Shown here: positions 34,195-42,607 of the stretch, in pieces
How the letters are laid out: every line of letters starts with the position of its first letter
Numbering within the stretch: the first letter of the stretch is position 1
From: Vibrio cyclitrophicus
Lineage (GTDB): Bacteria; Pseudomonadota; Gammaproteobacteria; Enterobacterales; Vibrionaceae
DNA length: 64,000 bases
Assembly: GCA_023206055.1 (NCBI GenBank)
Contig: CP065367.1
Span: 868,001-932,000, forward strand
Direction of reading: 5' to 3'
The notes under the pieces: generated by a model
Told to the model about the DNA's origin: nothing
The model's database searches: none
Seen by the model: the letters and a program-made list of their open reading frames with translations, nothing else
Program-made: the position numbers and the translations under genes

Positions 34195-34461
34195 ATGGAC
34201 AACAGAATCACCATTTTAGAATTTCTCAGGGTGTTCGATTGCATTCGCTCCTCGGGCAAGCAATTGGATAGTAAATATCAACTCGGCGAGATAGCGGCGT
34301 GGCACGATTACGATGGCTACACATGTTGGTTGAGCTTTAAAGACGTCACCGTGACGCTGATGTTTCATGGTTCGCTAAAAATTGAGTACGACAACGCTGC
34401 AAACTATTCTGAATTCATCGAGTATTGTCTGGATATGCTCGCCACTGAACCTTCTCCATAA
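34195..34461 (+). CDS. Small protein resembling DUF3081
   Basis: 88 residues, cytoplasmic. The pattern ILEFLRVFDCIRSSGK, then AAWHDYDGYTCWLSF and a hydrophobic strand (VTVTLMFHG), agrees with my recollection of the small DUF3081 family in Vibrio and relatives, which has no known function. The ribosome site GGGAGTGG is adequate. It precedes the CIA30 gene by 48 bases, a gap filled by a heptamer tandem repeat, and may be co-transcribed with it. Confidence 0.55.
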   Translation: MDNRITILEFLRVFDCIRSSGKQLDSKYQLGEIAAWHDYDGYTCWLSFKDVTVTLMFHGSLKIEYDNAANYSEFIEYCLDMLATEPSP

Positions 34462-34473
34462 AACGTGAATAGA

Positions 34474-34501
34474 CTAACGGCTAACGGCTAACGGCTAACG
34501 G
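34474..34501 (+). repeat. Four perfect CTAACGG heptamers directly before a start codon
   Basis: The unit CTAACGG occurs four times without interruption. The last copy runs into GGAGAAAATAATG, so the array ends at the ribosome site of the gene at 34510. A 7-bp array can gain or lose units by slippage and would shift upstream signals relative to the ribosome site without breaking the frame. Confidence 0.9.
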
Positions 34502-34509
34502 AGAAAATA

Positions 34510-35133
34510 ATGAACGAATCAGCTTTTAAAACATGTGCGTTACGTAAGCGAGTGGCTCCTTTATGGCTAATGCTCAGCCTTTCTTGTTTATGGTCCAAAG
34601 CGTCAACAGCAGGGACAGAAATGATTGATTTCACACAAGCGAACGAACATCAGAATTGGACAGCGACCAACGACAACGTGATGGGCGGAATCTCAACCGG
34701 TGGGCTTATTTATGACGGTGGGATAAGTCAGTTCAAGGGCAAGTTGTCGTTAGAGAATAATGGTGGCTTTAGCTCAATCAACCGCTCTGTTGAATCATTA
34801 AGATCTGAAGTGAACGGCGTGGAGCTGACGTTTGTTGGCGATGGTCGTACTTACCAATTGAGGTTCACCACATGGAAAGACGGTTATCGAACCAAATACA
34901 AGCACAACTTTGAGACCATCAAAGGCGAGCAACTTAAGAAAACCTTCCAACTAAAGGACTTTCAAGCCGTGTCCAGAGGTCGATTGCTCAGTGAAGCACC
35001 AGAACTCAAAGCACAAGACATCAAACAAATCGGCCTTTTGATTGCAGATAGGCAGCCCTCACTTTTCGAGCTAGACCTAATACAGCTTCAATTCAAAACA
35101 TCGCAACCTATCACATCACCAGAAACGGACTAA
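34510..35133 (+). CDS. CIA30-family (complex I intermediate-associated protein 30) domain protein
   Basis: 207 residues with an N-terminal hydrophobic segment (~15-32, APLWLMLSLSCLWSKASTAG) that may be a signal peptide. The CIA30 domain follows: MIDFTQANEHQNWTATNDNVMGGIS, then GISQFKGKLSLENNGGFSSI and YQLRFTTWKD, a galactose-binding-like jelly-roll fold. In mitochondria CIA30 assists complex I assembly; bacterial members are uncharacterised. The ribosome site GGAGAA overlaps the end of the heptamer array. Confidence 0.75.
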   Translation: MNESAFKTCALRKRVAPLWLMLSLSCLWSKASTAGTEMIDFTQANEHQNWTATNDNVMGGISTGGLIYDGGISQFKGKLSLENNGGFSSINRSVESLRSEVNGVELTFVGDGRTYQLRFTTWKDGYRTKYKHNFETIKGEQLKKTFQLKDFQAVSRGRLLSEAPELKAQDIKQIGLLIADRQPSLFELDLIQLQFKTSQPITSPETD

Positions 35134-35230
35134 ACCGCAAACAAATAAAAGCCCCTGATACCTTTTGACTAACAATTAGATATCAAGGGTTTGTTCTATT
35201 TAAATCGTCGACTATTCAAATCATCAGTAC

Positions 35231-36256
35231 TTAGTATTTGATAGCTGTTTTACCTATCGAGGCGCTGCTTTCAATGCGTTGGTGTGCATCTTTCAGTGTC
35301 TCAACACTAAAACCATTCAATGTGGTAGTAAGCGTAGACTTAATACGGCCTGAATCGATCAGATTCGCTACTTGGAATAAGATATCTTGTTGTTTCTGAA
35401 TATCGTCTGTGTTGAACAGTGAGCGTGTAAACATCAGCTCCCACACAAAACCTGCAGACTTACCTTGCAGCGCAGAAAGATCTATTCCGCCATCGAACTC
35501 AACAATTGAACTGATCATGCCTTGTGGAGCAATAAGCTCAACCATCGATTCCCAGTGTCCTTTGGTATCAGCGACATTGAAGATGTAGTCGACATGCTGG
35601 ATACCTTGTTCGCGAACAGACTCAACCAAGTTACGGTGATTTACGACATGGTCTGCACCCATATCCCTTACCCACTGTTCAGTTTCAGGTCTTGAAGCCG
35701 TCGCAATAACAGTCAGGTTAGTCAGTTGGCTCGCTAATTGAATCGTGATTGAACCTACGCCACCAGCTCCACCAATGATCAGAATGGATTTTTTCTCTTC
35801 TGGACGAACACGTAGGCGATCAAACAACGCTTCCCACGCAGTAAGTGTTGCTAGCGGCATAACTGCAGCCGCTTCATCAGAAAGGCTCGTTGGTGCTTTA
35901 GCCGTAATACGGTAGTCAACGGCTTGGTATTCCGCGTTAGCGCCCATACGAGTTACGTCACCTGCATAGTAAACACGGTCGCCGAGTTCAAAGCCTTCAA
36001 CGTCTGTACCTTTACCGACAACTTCACCAACCGCGTCATAACCAAGGACTTTTGGTTGCTCGAGAGTTTTATCTTGAGCACTACGAATTCGAATTTTCGC
36101 GTCTGCTGGATTGATAGACGTCGCGCTCACTTTTACCAGTAGATCATGTTCTTTTAGTTCTGGAAGGTTTGTTTCAAACTCAACTAGGCTGTCTTGCTCT
36201 GCAATCGCAAGTGACTGAGTAAATCCGATAGCTTTCATTTTTGATGGTACTGACAT
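35231..36256 (-). CDS. Medium-chain dehydrogenase/reductase (quinone oxidoreductase-like)
   Basis: 341 residues. The N-terminal GroES-like part (~25-125) has the MDR pattern VLGYDAVGEVVGKGTDVEGFELGD. The Rossmann part has the NAD(P) loop IIGGAGGVGSI (about 161-171). The catalytic-zinc Cys/His ligands of alcohol dehydrogenases are absent, so it is probably a zinc-independent NADPH reductase of the quinone/enone type. The start ATG at 36256 has AAGGAGAAAG in front. It is divergent from the LysR gene starting at 36458, its probable regulator. Confidence 0.88.
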   Translation of the reverse strand: MSVPSKMKAIGFTQSLAIAEQDSLVEFETNLPELKEHDLLVKVSATSINPADAKIRIRSAQDKTLEQPKVLGYDAVGEVVGKGTDVEGFELGDRVYYAGDVTRMGANAEYQAVDYRITAKAPTSLSDEAAAVMPLATLTAWEALFDRLRVRPEEKKSILIIGGAGGVGSITIQLASQLTNLTVIATASRPETEQWVRDMGADHVVNHRNLVESVREQGIQHVDYIFNVADTKGHWESMVELIAPQGMISSIVEFDGGIDLSALQGKSAGFVWELMFTRSLFNTDDIQKQQDILFQVANLIDSGRIKSTLTTTLNGFSVETLKDAHQRIESSASIGKTAIKY

Positions 36257-36457
36257 TGTGCTTTCTCCTTGAATTAGACAAGTTAATCTTAGTTGACTCT
36301 CAATTTAGATAAACCGCCTAATTTTTGAATTATTATCAAATTATTTTTGATAATAAGATGTATACATGTAAACAAAATACTAAAATTAACCATTAGAAAG
36401 TGGCTAAATTTATGGCTAACAGAACAGCCGATTCAAGGCTTAGCACAGGGGAATGAA

Positions 36458-37390
36458 ATGCTTCTTGAAGACCTACAGGTAATTTTAAAGGTGGCGGAGT
36501 TTCGTAGTATCACCGCAGCAGCCACCAACCTAGACATGCGCACGGCAACCGCGAGTGCTGCCGTCAAACGAGTCGAAGCCGCACTGGGCGCTGAACTGTT
36601 TGTAAGAACCACTCGCCACCTAAGGCTTTCCTCTGCAGGCGAACGCTATTTACCTGAGTGTGAGCAAGCCTTGAAGATGTTAGAGCAAGCAAAGCTCAAC
36701 ATACGTGAAGAGCTTGGTATTCTGGATGGAGAAATCCGCATCGCGCTTTCTTCGGATTTAGGACGTAACCTCATTACTCCTTGGCTTGATGAATTTCTGC
36801 TTGAATACCCAAAGGCAACACTTCGCACCAGCATCAGTGACAGCAACATCGATTTTTACCGTGATTCTGTAGACATGGCTTTGCGTTATGGTTCTCCGAA
36901 TGATGCCAACATGTACGGCTTTAAGATCTGCGATGTGCCGAGAATATTGTGTGCATCGCCTGAATACTTGGCCGAGATGGGAACACCAAACCAGCCAAGC
37001 GATTTAGCAGAGCACAATGGTTTGCTGTATCAGCTGCATGATATGTTGCAAGACGAATGGGTGTTTAACGACGGTAAACAAGATCATAAAGTGAAACTAA
37101 AAGGGAATCGCGCCTCGAATGATGCTGACCTTGTTAGACGCTGGTGTGTTGCTGGGAAAGGAGTAGCAATAAAGTCTTGTTTAGATATGTCGAGTCATCT
37201 GCTTTCTGGCGAAGTGGTTAAAGTCATGTCCGAGTTCAAGCCAACCTCAACCGAACTGTGGTTAGTATGCCCGAGTCGTCAATCAATCACCCCAACCGTT
37301 CGTTTATTGAGAGATCTATTCCGCGAGAAAACCGCAGAGATCCTTTCTCAACTGAACGAGAAAGGCATTATAGAGACTCAAAAGTCTTAA
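36458..37390 (+). CDS. LysR-family transcriptional regulator
   Basis: 310 residues from the ATG at 36458 (AGGGGAATG site); the longer frame to 36347 has no family match. The N-terminal helix-turn-helix reads LLEDLQVILKVAEFRSITAAATNLDMRTATASAAVKRVEAALG. The effector domain follows from ~95 (IRIALSSDLGRNLITPWLDEFL). This is the CrgA/DsdC-like subgroup. Divergence from the MDR reductase suggests control of that gene, often in response to quinones or electrophiles in such pairs. Confidence 0.87.
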   Translation: MLLEDLQVILKVAEFRSITAAATNLDMRTATASAAVKRVEAALGAELFVRTTRHLRLSSAGERYLPECEQALKMLEQAKLNIREELGILDGEIRIALSSDLGRNLITPWLDEFLLEYPKATLRTSISDSNIDFYRDSVDMALRYGSPNDANMYGFKICDVPRILCASPEYLAEMGTPNQPSDLAEHNGLLYQLHDMLQDEWVFNDGKQDHKVKLKGNRASNDADLVRRWCVAGKGVAIKSCLDMSSHLLSGEVVKVMSEFKPTSTELWLVCPSRQSITPTVRLLRDLFREKTAEILSQLNEKGIIETQKS

Positions 37391-37403
37391 CGACCTAGAG
37401 ATA

Positions 37404-37441
37404 AAAAAGGCGTCAGTGAACTTTAATTCACTAACGCCTTT
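37404..37441. terminator. Bidirectional terminator between convergent genes
   Basis: AAAGGCGTCAGTGAA / TTCACTAACGCCTTT, one mismatch. The T-run is best on the minus strand, serving the gene at 37494-37880; the plus strand has TTTAAT. Confidence 0.75.
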
Positions 37442-37493
37442 AATCATTTGAACATCACACCCTATTGATGGATGTATCTTCTAATACGAGTGC

Positions 37494-37880
37494 TTAGTTT
37501 GACTCTTCTTCAACATCACAGTCAACACAGCACTGAAGCGCAATTTCATGTTCGAAAGTGATTGTGTCTTTACCTTCTTCTAGTAGTTCTGCGATTTCAT
37601 CAGCGACTTCTTTCTCATCATCCGCTTCGATACCGCTTGCTAGCTCTTCTTCTGAATAACCAAAGAAGTTCAGCAGCAAGTACTCACGCGCTTCATCTTT
37701 CGTACAAACCACTTCAGCTGAAAGGTCAGGCGTAACCTCCCCCTGGGCCAGAGTCGCGGTCACTTGTGCGATAGTAGCGTCTTTCATCGCAGGCGTTAAC
37801 CATCCAAGATCAGTACTTACTGTTGTTTTTTTACAGTCGAAGCAAGGCAGTTGGTGAAAGTAGTATTGAAAGGTAGTCAT
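37494..37880 (-). CDS. Acidic Cys-rich small protein of unknown function
   Basis: 128 residues from the ATG at 37880; the frame extends to 37934 but the segment before MTTFQYYFHQ is unlikely to be translated. Two cysteine clusters stand at the ends, CFDC near 13-16 and CCVDCD near 119-124, with a very acidic helical middle (EADDEKEVADEIAELLEEG). Paired CxxC motifs at both ends can form one zinc or iron-sulfur site. No family recognised. Cytoplasmic, monocistronic. Confidence 0.65.
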   Translation of the reverse strand: MTTFQYYFHQLPCFDCKKTTVSTDLGWLTPAMKDATIAQVTATLAQGEVTPDLSAEVVCTKDEAREYLLLNFFGYSEEELASGIEADDEKEVADEIAELLEEGKDTITFEHEIALQCCVDCDVEEESN

Positions 37881-38279
37881 AGGTAATTTCTTCGTTAAGT
37901 GTTGTATAGCAAGATTATGCGCGTTTTGTAGCAAAATACTATCTCAATCAACAACGAAGACGGATTGGTCGTTGATAATTTATACTAAACACATAACAAG
38001 GTAATGAATGAAGTAACTCAGTTATTTTTTAGACGACCAATACATTTCGTAAACTTACTGTAAGACGATAAACGAAGCCTCGTAACTGCCACGATATAAT
38101 GTGTCATATTTAGATGCTCTAGCGATAAAGAAAACTAGAGCAATTTGTTTATGGTCTTGAAATTCAGTGAGGAAAACAGAACAACAAGAATGAAGTCTTG
38201 CGATCTCACATTATTTAAATAAACCTAAAAACAGCACTAGATGAAGTAAATAACTCACTAAGATTTACCTTGCACCCAG
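37881..38279. other. Intergenic spacer with one hairpin
   Basis: No gene seen. A perfect 7-bp stem GCTCTAG / CTAGAGC at 38116-38141 is followed by AATTTGTTT on the plus strand, where no gene precedes it. It could mark the end of an unannotated short transcript, but nothing else supports one. Confidence 0.35.
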
Positions 38280-39098
38280 TTAAAAGTAATAGCTGTAGGT
38301 AAACTTCAATTCTGTTCCCTGTCTATTGTGACCAAAGCTTTGCTCCGTATCATCGAAGAATTCCGTATACGTCACTTTACCCCAGTGCTGGCGGTTGTCC
38401 GATAGTGGGCCTTGAAATGCGAGGTCAAGTTGCAACTGATTTATAGTCCCGACACTGCCACCAAAATCAAGCAAGCTAAATTGAGGGTTTATTTGTACAT
38501 GAGTGCCGTTTTCATGCAAATAAATCGAGTTCAAGAAATTAAATTGAACGCCATAAGTATAGTCATCGGTAAGGCCTAAGCGACTAAAATCGCTGTTGTT
38601 TTGCCCTACTGCACCGGCCAAAATTGGGAAAGATAACCAGTTATCAAACGGAGTATTTACACGAATCAGACCACCGACTGCGAACAAACGATCTGAAATA
38701 GCATCGGTGAAACTGGTTTCTATATAATCAAGCGATACACCAACCATTGGCGCATGCTGCCAATCAGTTCGGCTTACTTCGAAATAACGAGCGCGAACTT
38801 GAGATAAGTTAAAGTCTTCACTCCCCACTTTTCCGTTATCTTGACCTTGTATTGTTAACTGGCCAAGAAACAAGTTCTCATTGCTCTTTTGTCCGGAAAT
38901 CTGAGCCTGGATTTGCGCGAAGTCGTTATCTTCTTCTCTGAAACTTTGCTTGCCGTAAGTCACGTTGATAACAGATGAAACCTTGGTGTGGTCGCCGGGG
39001 TCTGGGGCATCATCTGGTGTGATGTGGTCATCTGACAATGCATGAGATGAGAAAAGAATAAGGGCACTACTGAGTGTTATTTTTTTATAATTAGTCAT
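38280..39098 (-). CDS. Outer-membrane beta-barrel protein
   Basis: 272 residues from the ATG at 39098 (a TTG two codons earlier is the alternative). A signal peptide ends SHALS-DD near 22. The acidic proline-rich start (HITPDDAPDPGDHTK) is followed by about 12 amphipathic strands, each ending in Tyr/Phe (QIQAQISG, FLGQLTIQG, VGVSLDYIETSF, YGVQFNFLNSIYL). The chain ends TYSYYF, a BAM-type terminal signal. It is divergent from the ToxR-like gene at 39517, which could control it as ToxR controls OmpU/OmpT. Substrate unknown. Confidence 0.75.
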   Translation of the reverse strand: MTNYKKITLSSALILFSSHALSDDHITPDDAPDPGDHTKVSSVINVTYGKQSFREEDNDFAQIQAQISGQKSNENLFLGQLTIQGQDNGKVGSEDFNLSQVRARYFEVSRTDWQHAPMVGVSLDYIETSFTDAISDRLFAVGGLIRVNTPFDNWLSFPILAGAVGQNNSDFSRLGLTDDYTYGVQFNFLNSIYLHENGTHVQINPQFSLLDFGGSVGTINQLQLDLAFQGPLSDNRQHWGKVTYTEFFDDTEQSFGHNRQGTELKFTYSYYF

Positions 39099-39516
39099 GA
39101 TCAAAAACCTATTATACGTTATTGGGTTCTTAGCCTAGTTAAGCCAAGTTCCAAAACACTTTAGAGAAATTCGATCCCGCTAGATAACAAAATAAAGAGA
39201 CAAAAAATAAAAAAAAGTAGGGATAAAAGTATCAAATAACGAAACCTTAAATAACGTTAACTTTGTCACTCTTTCCCATACATGACACTCGTCCTCCTCT
39301 CATTTAATATTCAATAAATTTATATTTAGACAAAACATATTCACTAGATATAGTTTAATTAATATTAAAATACACATGGTTATTTTTATTTCTGCTTAAA
39401 TTCTCATTTTTTAATATTCGCATTTCGATGTGAAACATTTATTGCTGTGGATCAAAATGAAAAACCACATATACCAGTTAGCATATTTAAAGACGTTACG
39501 TAAGTGAGAAGACTAA
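39099..39516. other. Strongly AT-rich divergent regulatory region
   Basis: About 418 bases between the barrel gene and the ToxR-like gene. The stretch 39295-39420 is almost all A and T, with many TAATATT-like runs, the kind of sequence bound by H-NS and by ToxR-family regulators. No gene seen. Confidence 0.5.
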
Positions 39517-40278
39517 ATGCTCAAACTATGCCTAGAGCCACCAGTATATAAAGTTGGTGAACTCTATTATTCACCAACTTCTGCTGTGATAGATAGCCAG
39601 GGAGAGCGAAGTCGCCTAAGAGCACGAGAATCCAACCTCTTTCACGAACTCATCAAGACATTCCCTGAAGTCCTTTCACGTTCGTCGATCGAAGAAACAC
39701 TTTGGAAAGACTCGTACGCGACAAATGCAACAATTAATCAAACAGTCAAAGCGCTCAGATTTTCTTTAGAAGACACTGATAGAACTTTGATTAGAACCAT
39801 CCCCAAGCAAGGCTATGTTCTGGCAGTTGCACCAAAGATTGACAACAACACAGTACCAAAACTCAACGAGTCAAACGCTAACGAGTTGACCGTAGACGTA
39901 TCAATAACTGCCCAGACAATATCAAGTACTGAGTTAGAGACAGTTGACACCACCAGCGAACGGAGCAACTCAGTAACTACTAATAATACCAAAACAGAAG
40001 CCACACCACGGAGTATCGTTAATTCAATCACTCTATTACTGGCTATCTCTATCGTTACTTTCGCCCTCTGCGCATCTGGCCTTTTTACTGATCAACCTGA
40101 GCGTATTAGCCACCAATATGGCAATCACTGGATACTCTTCAATGCTACAGAGCAGGAGCTCAGCTCGTTACCTATACAACCTGGAGACTCGACAAAATAT
40201 GTGTCTAAGAATAAGTCGTTCTATCGAATTTGTTCAGAGATAAAAGGAGTTTTAGAATGCCAGCAAATCGAACTTTAG
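39517..40278 (+). CDS. ToxR/TcpP/VtrA-like membrane-bound transcriptional regulator
   Basis: 253 residues. A winged helix occupies 1-105: the recognition region is SRSSIEETLWKDSYATNATINQTVKALRFSL and the wing IRTIPKQGYVLAV. A Thr/Ser/Asn-rich linker follows (~110-165), then one membrane segment (~168-190, NSITLLLAISIVTFALCASGLF) and a short periplasmic domain of about 60 residues with Cys pair C239/C248. This is the ToxR/TcpP/VtrA plan. The next gene overlaps it by 22 bases and encodes a membrane partner, as in toxRS, tcpPH and vtrAC. Length matches VtrA, which senses bile salts in V. parahaemolyticus. The regulon here is unknown. Confidence 0.8.
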   Translation: MLKLCLEPPVYKVGELYYSPTSAVIDSQGERSRLRARESNLFHELIKTFPEVLSRSSIEETLWKDSYATNATINQTVKALRFSLEDTDRTLIRTIPKQGYVLAVAPKIDNNTVPKLNESNANELTVDVSITAQTISSTELETVDTTSERSNSVTTNNTKTEATPRSIVNSITLLLAISIVTFALCASGLFTDQPERISHQYGNHWILFNATEQELSSLPIQPGDSTKYVSKNKSFYRICSEIKGVLECQQIEL

Positions 40279-40739
40279 CCCTTTTATCTATTGTCATTGC
40301 CGTCGTCGTTTCTGGTCTACTTGGCACACAAGCTTATCAATATTTAAATCATCCTCTCCGATTAAATGAAGGGGCATGGGAAGGGAAAGGGGCTGTCTAT
40401 ATTGATGACTCAAGGATTGACAGTAATGCAATGATGTTAGTCGCAAACGATGGGATTCGACTTTCAATAAGCAATCGGTACAACGAATTTAACTACACCT
40501 ACGATGTCACATTAGAATTAAAACGTGTTGATCACGTCAGTACCGATTTCGAAATAAAGAAGAGAGAAGTGAGAGGTTTAGAAGCCTTTATCGAAAATAC
40601 TAATATTGACATACCACTGGGTAGTAACTTGATCCGTCTGAATGCTTGGAACCTCGATCAAGGTCGAATTTTCATTGAGGTCGAGCAAAGTGCAGGCTTA
40701 GATGTATCTTATATTTTAGACAAAAAATCAGGTAGTTAG
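40257..40739 (+). CDS. ToxS/VtrC-like periplasmic partner of the membrane regulator
   Basis: 160 residues from the ATG at 40257, which has a strong AAAGGAG site inside the end of the regulator gene. An N-terminal membrane segment (~6-24, ALLSIVIAVVVSGLLG) anchors it. The periplasmic part is beta-rich and opens with LNEGAWEGKG, a GxW-type first strand as in lipocalin-like barrels; VtrC has such a barrel in known structures. It probably binds and stabilises the regulator's periplasmic domain and may form a ligand pocket with it. Identity as a VtrC homologue rests on architecture, size and overlap, not on clear sequence similarity. Confidence 0.65.
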   Translation: MPANRTLALLSIVIAVVVSGLLGTQAYQYLNHPLRLNEGAWEGKGAVYIDDSRIDSNAMMLVANDGIRLSISNRYNEFNYTYDVTLELKRVDHVSTDFEIKKREVRGLEAFIENTNIDIPLGSNLIRLNAWNLDQGRIFIEVEQSAGLDVSYILDKKSGS

Positions 40740-40908
40740 AACTAATTTACTTTTTTTTACCTCTCAATTTACAAATACAATTTTTTTTCTTCTAAAGATA
40801 CTTTTTTTGGTTGGAGAGTAAGTGAGCTCACAGGGTTAAATGGTGATGAAGATTATTTCATAACTATAACGACTTGAGCTTTCGCTCTTCAACATAAAGG
40901 TATCTACA

Positions 40909-42534
40909 ATGACGGTATCCGCAACCACACTCCCTACTCCGGAAGAAAAATCAGGGTTAGCCAAATGGTTCCCTCTGATTGTTCTCCTCGCAGCCCAATT
41001 TTCAACCATGGCCGATAACTCTGGATTGGCCATTTCTACTGAGGCACTTATAGCCCTTCACGGTGCAAGCATGCCACAAATTCAAATGGCTAATGCAATG
41101 TACCCGCTAATTGCAGGCGCCGGCATGATCGCTGGTGGCCTGATCGGTCTGATTATTGGATGGAAGCGTCAAATGATCATCGGAGCAGGCATGCTTGCAG
41201 TGGGGTCATTTGCAGCTGCATTCGCTCCAAATATGGAAGTCTTAAATTATGGAGCTCGTGTGGGTTCTGGCTTAGGTGCTTGTTTGCTAATCCCAGCAGT
41301 GCTGGCAAACGTGGCGGGTATTTACAAAGGTAAAGACCAAGCAATCGCGTTCTCTGCGATCGCTGCTCTGGTTGGCCTCGCAAGTGCAGTCACGCCATTA
41401 TTGTTTGGCTTTATTTTGGATGTCGCGAGCTTCCAAGTTGCTTTCAGTGGCCTAGGCATTTACTGCTTATTTGTGATGTTCGGTAGCATGAAACTGCCAA
41501 CGCTTGAGTCTAGCCCTTTCAAAGGTAAACTCGACACTATCGGTATCGCCTTAGCGGGTGCTGGCCTTCTTTGTTTCGTGACTGGTTTGCTTAAAATCTC
41601 TGATTGGGGATTGATCAAACCTCTGACTGACTTAAACCTTTTGGGCATGTCTCCAGCGATTCCAACGGTACTATTAGGCGCTACACTACTTAAAGTGCTA
41701 ATGGTGTGGGAGCGCCGTTTTGAAGAGCAAGGTGGCACACCTCTTCTTCCTTCTTCTTATGTTAAAAATCCACAAGTTGTGGTCGGCTTAGTCTTGTGTG
41801 CGACGATCTTCTTACTGTTTGGCGCTACGGGTTTCATCAACGTTTCTTACATGCAGCTTGTCGCGGGTATGAGTGCATTCTCATCTGGCATGGCATTATG
41901 TGCGTTCGCTCTTGGCATGATGATTGGTTCCCTTGGTGCTCCAGTTAAATTGGCTCACCTAACGTGTCAACGTATATGCCAATTAGGCTTCAGTATAGCT
42001 GCGATAGGTACTGCCCTGATGTTCTTAGGCTTTACCACTGAAGGTATCACTTTCTGGCAATACATTTCTCTAACCATCTTTGGTACAGGCGCCGGCCTAC
42101 TGGCTTCTCAAGCTTCAATTGTTGTAACGTCTGCACTGAGTGAGCGTGAGGCTCAACAATCAGGTGGCATTCAAGCGACGTCTCGTAACGTAGGACAAGC
42201 GTTTGGTGTGGCTATCCTAGGTTCAGTGATGCTGTTCTCTTTAACTGGTGCGATTAAGTCAAACGTAGCTGAACATGAGGCGCTATCAGCAGAAACGAAG
42301 CAAATCATTATTGAGCAACCTTCGCTACCATTCGTATCAAACGCTATGGCAGTTGACCTTATGGAGAATCTGATTGCAGATAAAGAAGAGCAACGCATTG
42401 TCATCGAAGTCATGGCGGAGTCTCGCTTACAGTCGGTTCACTATGCGCTATTTACTTTGATTGGATTAATGCTTGGTGGGTTAGCCTTGTGCTCTAAACT
42501 TCCCCAACGTTCATTAATGAAGAGCGAAGAGTAA
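40909..42534 (+). CDS. DHA2-type MFS efflux transporter (14 TM)
   Basis: 541 residues, the size of 14-TM DHA2 drug:H+ antiporters. The first membrane helix holds LIVLLAAQFSTMADNSGLAIS. The cytoplasmic loop 2-3 region has GLIIGWKRQMI, and helix 5 has a motif-C-like GLASAVTPLLFGFILD. The helices around 355-420 include QQSGGIQATSRNVGQAFGVAILG, typical of DHA2. It stands 170 bases after the ToxS-like gene in the same direction and could be in its regulon. A terminator follows. No adaptor gene is adjacent, so it may work alone. Confidence 0.85.
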   Translation: MTVSATTLPTPEEKSGLAKWFPLIVLLAAQFSTMADNSGLAISTEALIALHGASMPQIQMANAMYPLIAGAGMIAGGLIGLIIGWKRQMIIGAGMLAVGSFAAAFAPNMEVLNYGARVGSGLGACLLIPAVLANVAGIYKGKDQAIAFSAIAALVGLASAVTPLLFGFILDVASFQVAFSGLGIYCLFVMFGSMKLPTLESSPFKGKLDTIGIALAGAGLLCFVTGLLKISDWGLIKPLTDLNLLGMSPAIPTVLLGATLLKVLMVWERRFEEQGGTPLLPSSYVKNPQVVVGLVLCATIFLLFGATGFINVSYMQLVAGMSAFSSGMALCAFALGMMIGSLGAPVKLAHLTCQRICQLGFSIAAIGTALMFLGFTTEGITFWQYISLTIFGTGAGLLASQASIVVTSALSEREAQQSGGIQATSRNVGQAFGVAILGSVMLFSLTGAIKSNVAEHEALSAETKQIIIEQPSLPFVSNAMAVDLMENLIADKEEQRIVIEVMAESRLQSVHYALFTLIGLMLGGLALCSKLPQRSLMKSEE

Positions 42535-42541
42535 CATTTCA

Positions 42542-42565
42542 AGCCTCGGCAATGCCGGGGCTTTA
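42542..42565 (+). terminator. Terminator between the two MFS genes
   Basis: AGCCTCGGC / GCCGGGGCT with a 3-base loop and TTATT after; one G-T pair. Confidence 0.7.
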
Positions 42566-42607
42566 TTCGTTTCACCCGACGTAATTTCAATCACCTAATG
42601 AGATTTT

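Noticed and set aside
40230..40278. Overlap between the ToxR-like gene and the next frame as a possible frameshift
   Set aside because: There is a strong AAAGGAG site and ATG at 40257 followed by a separate membrane anchor; the same arrangement is known for toxRS and vtrAC.
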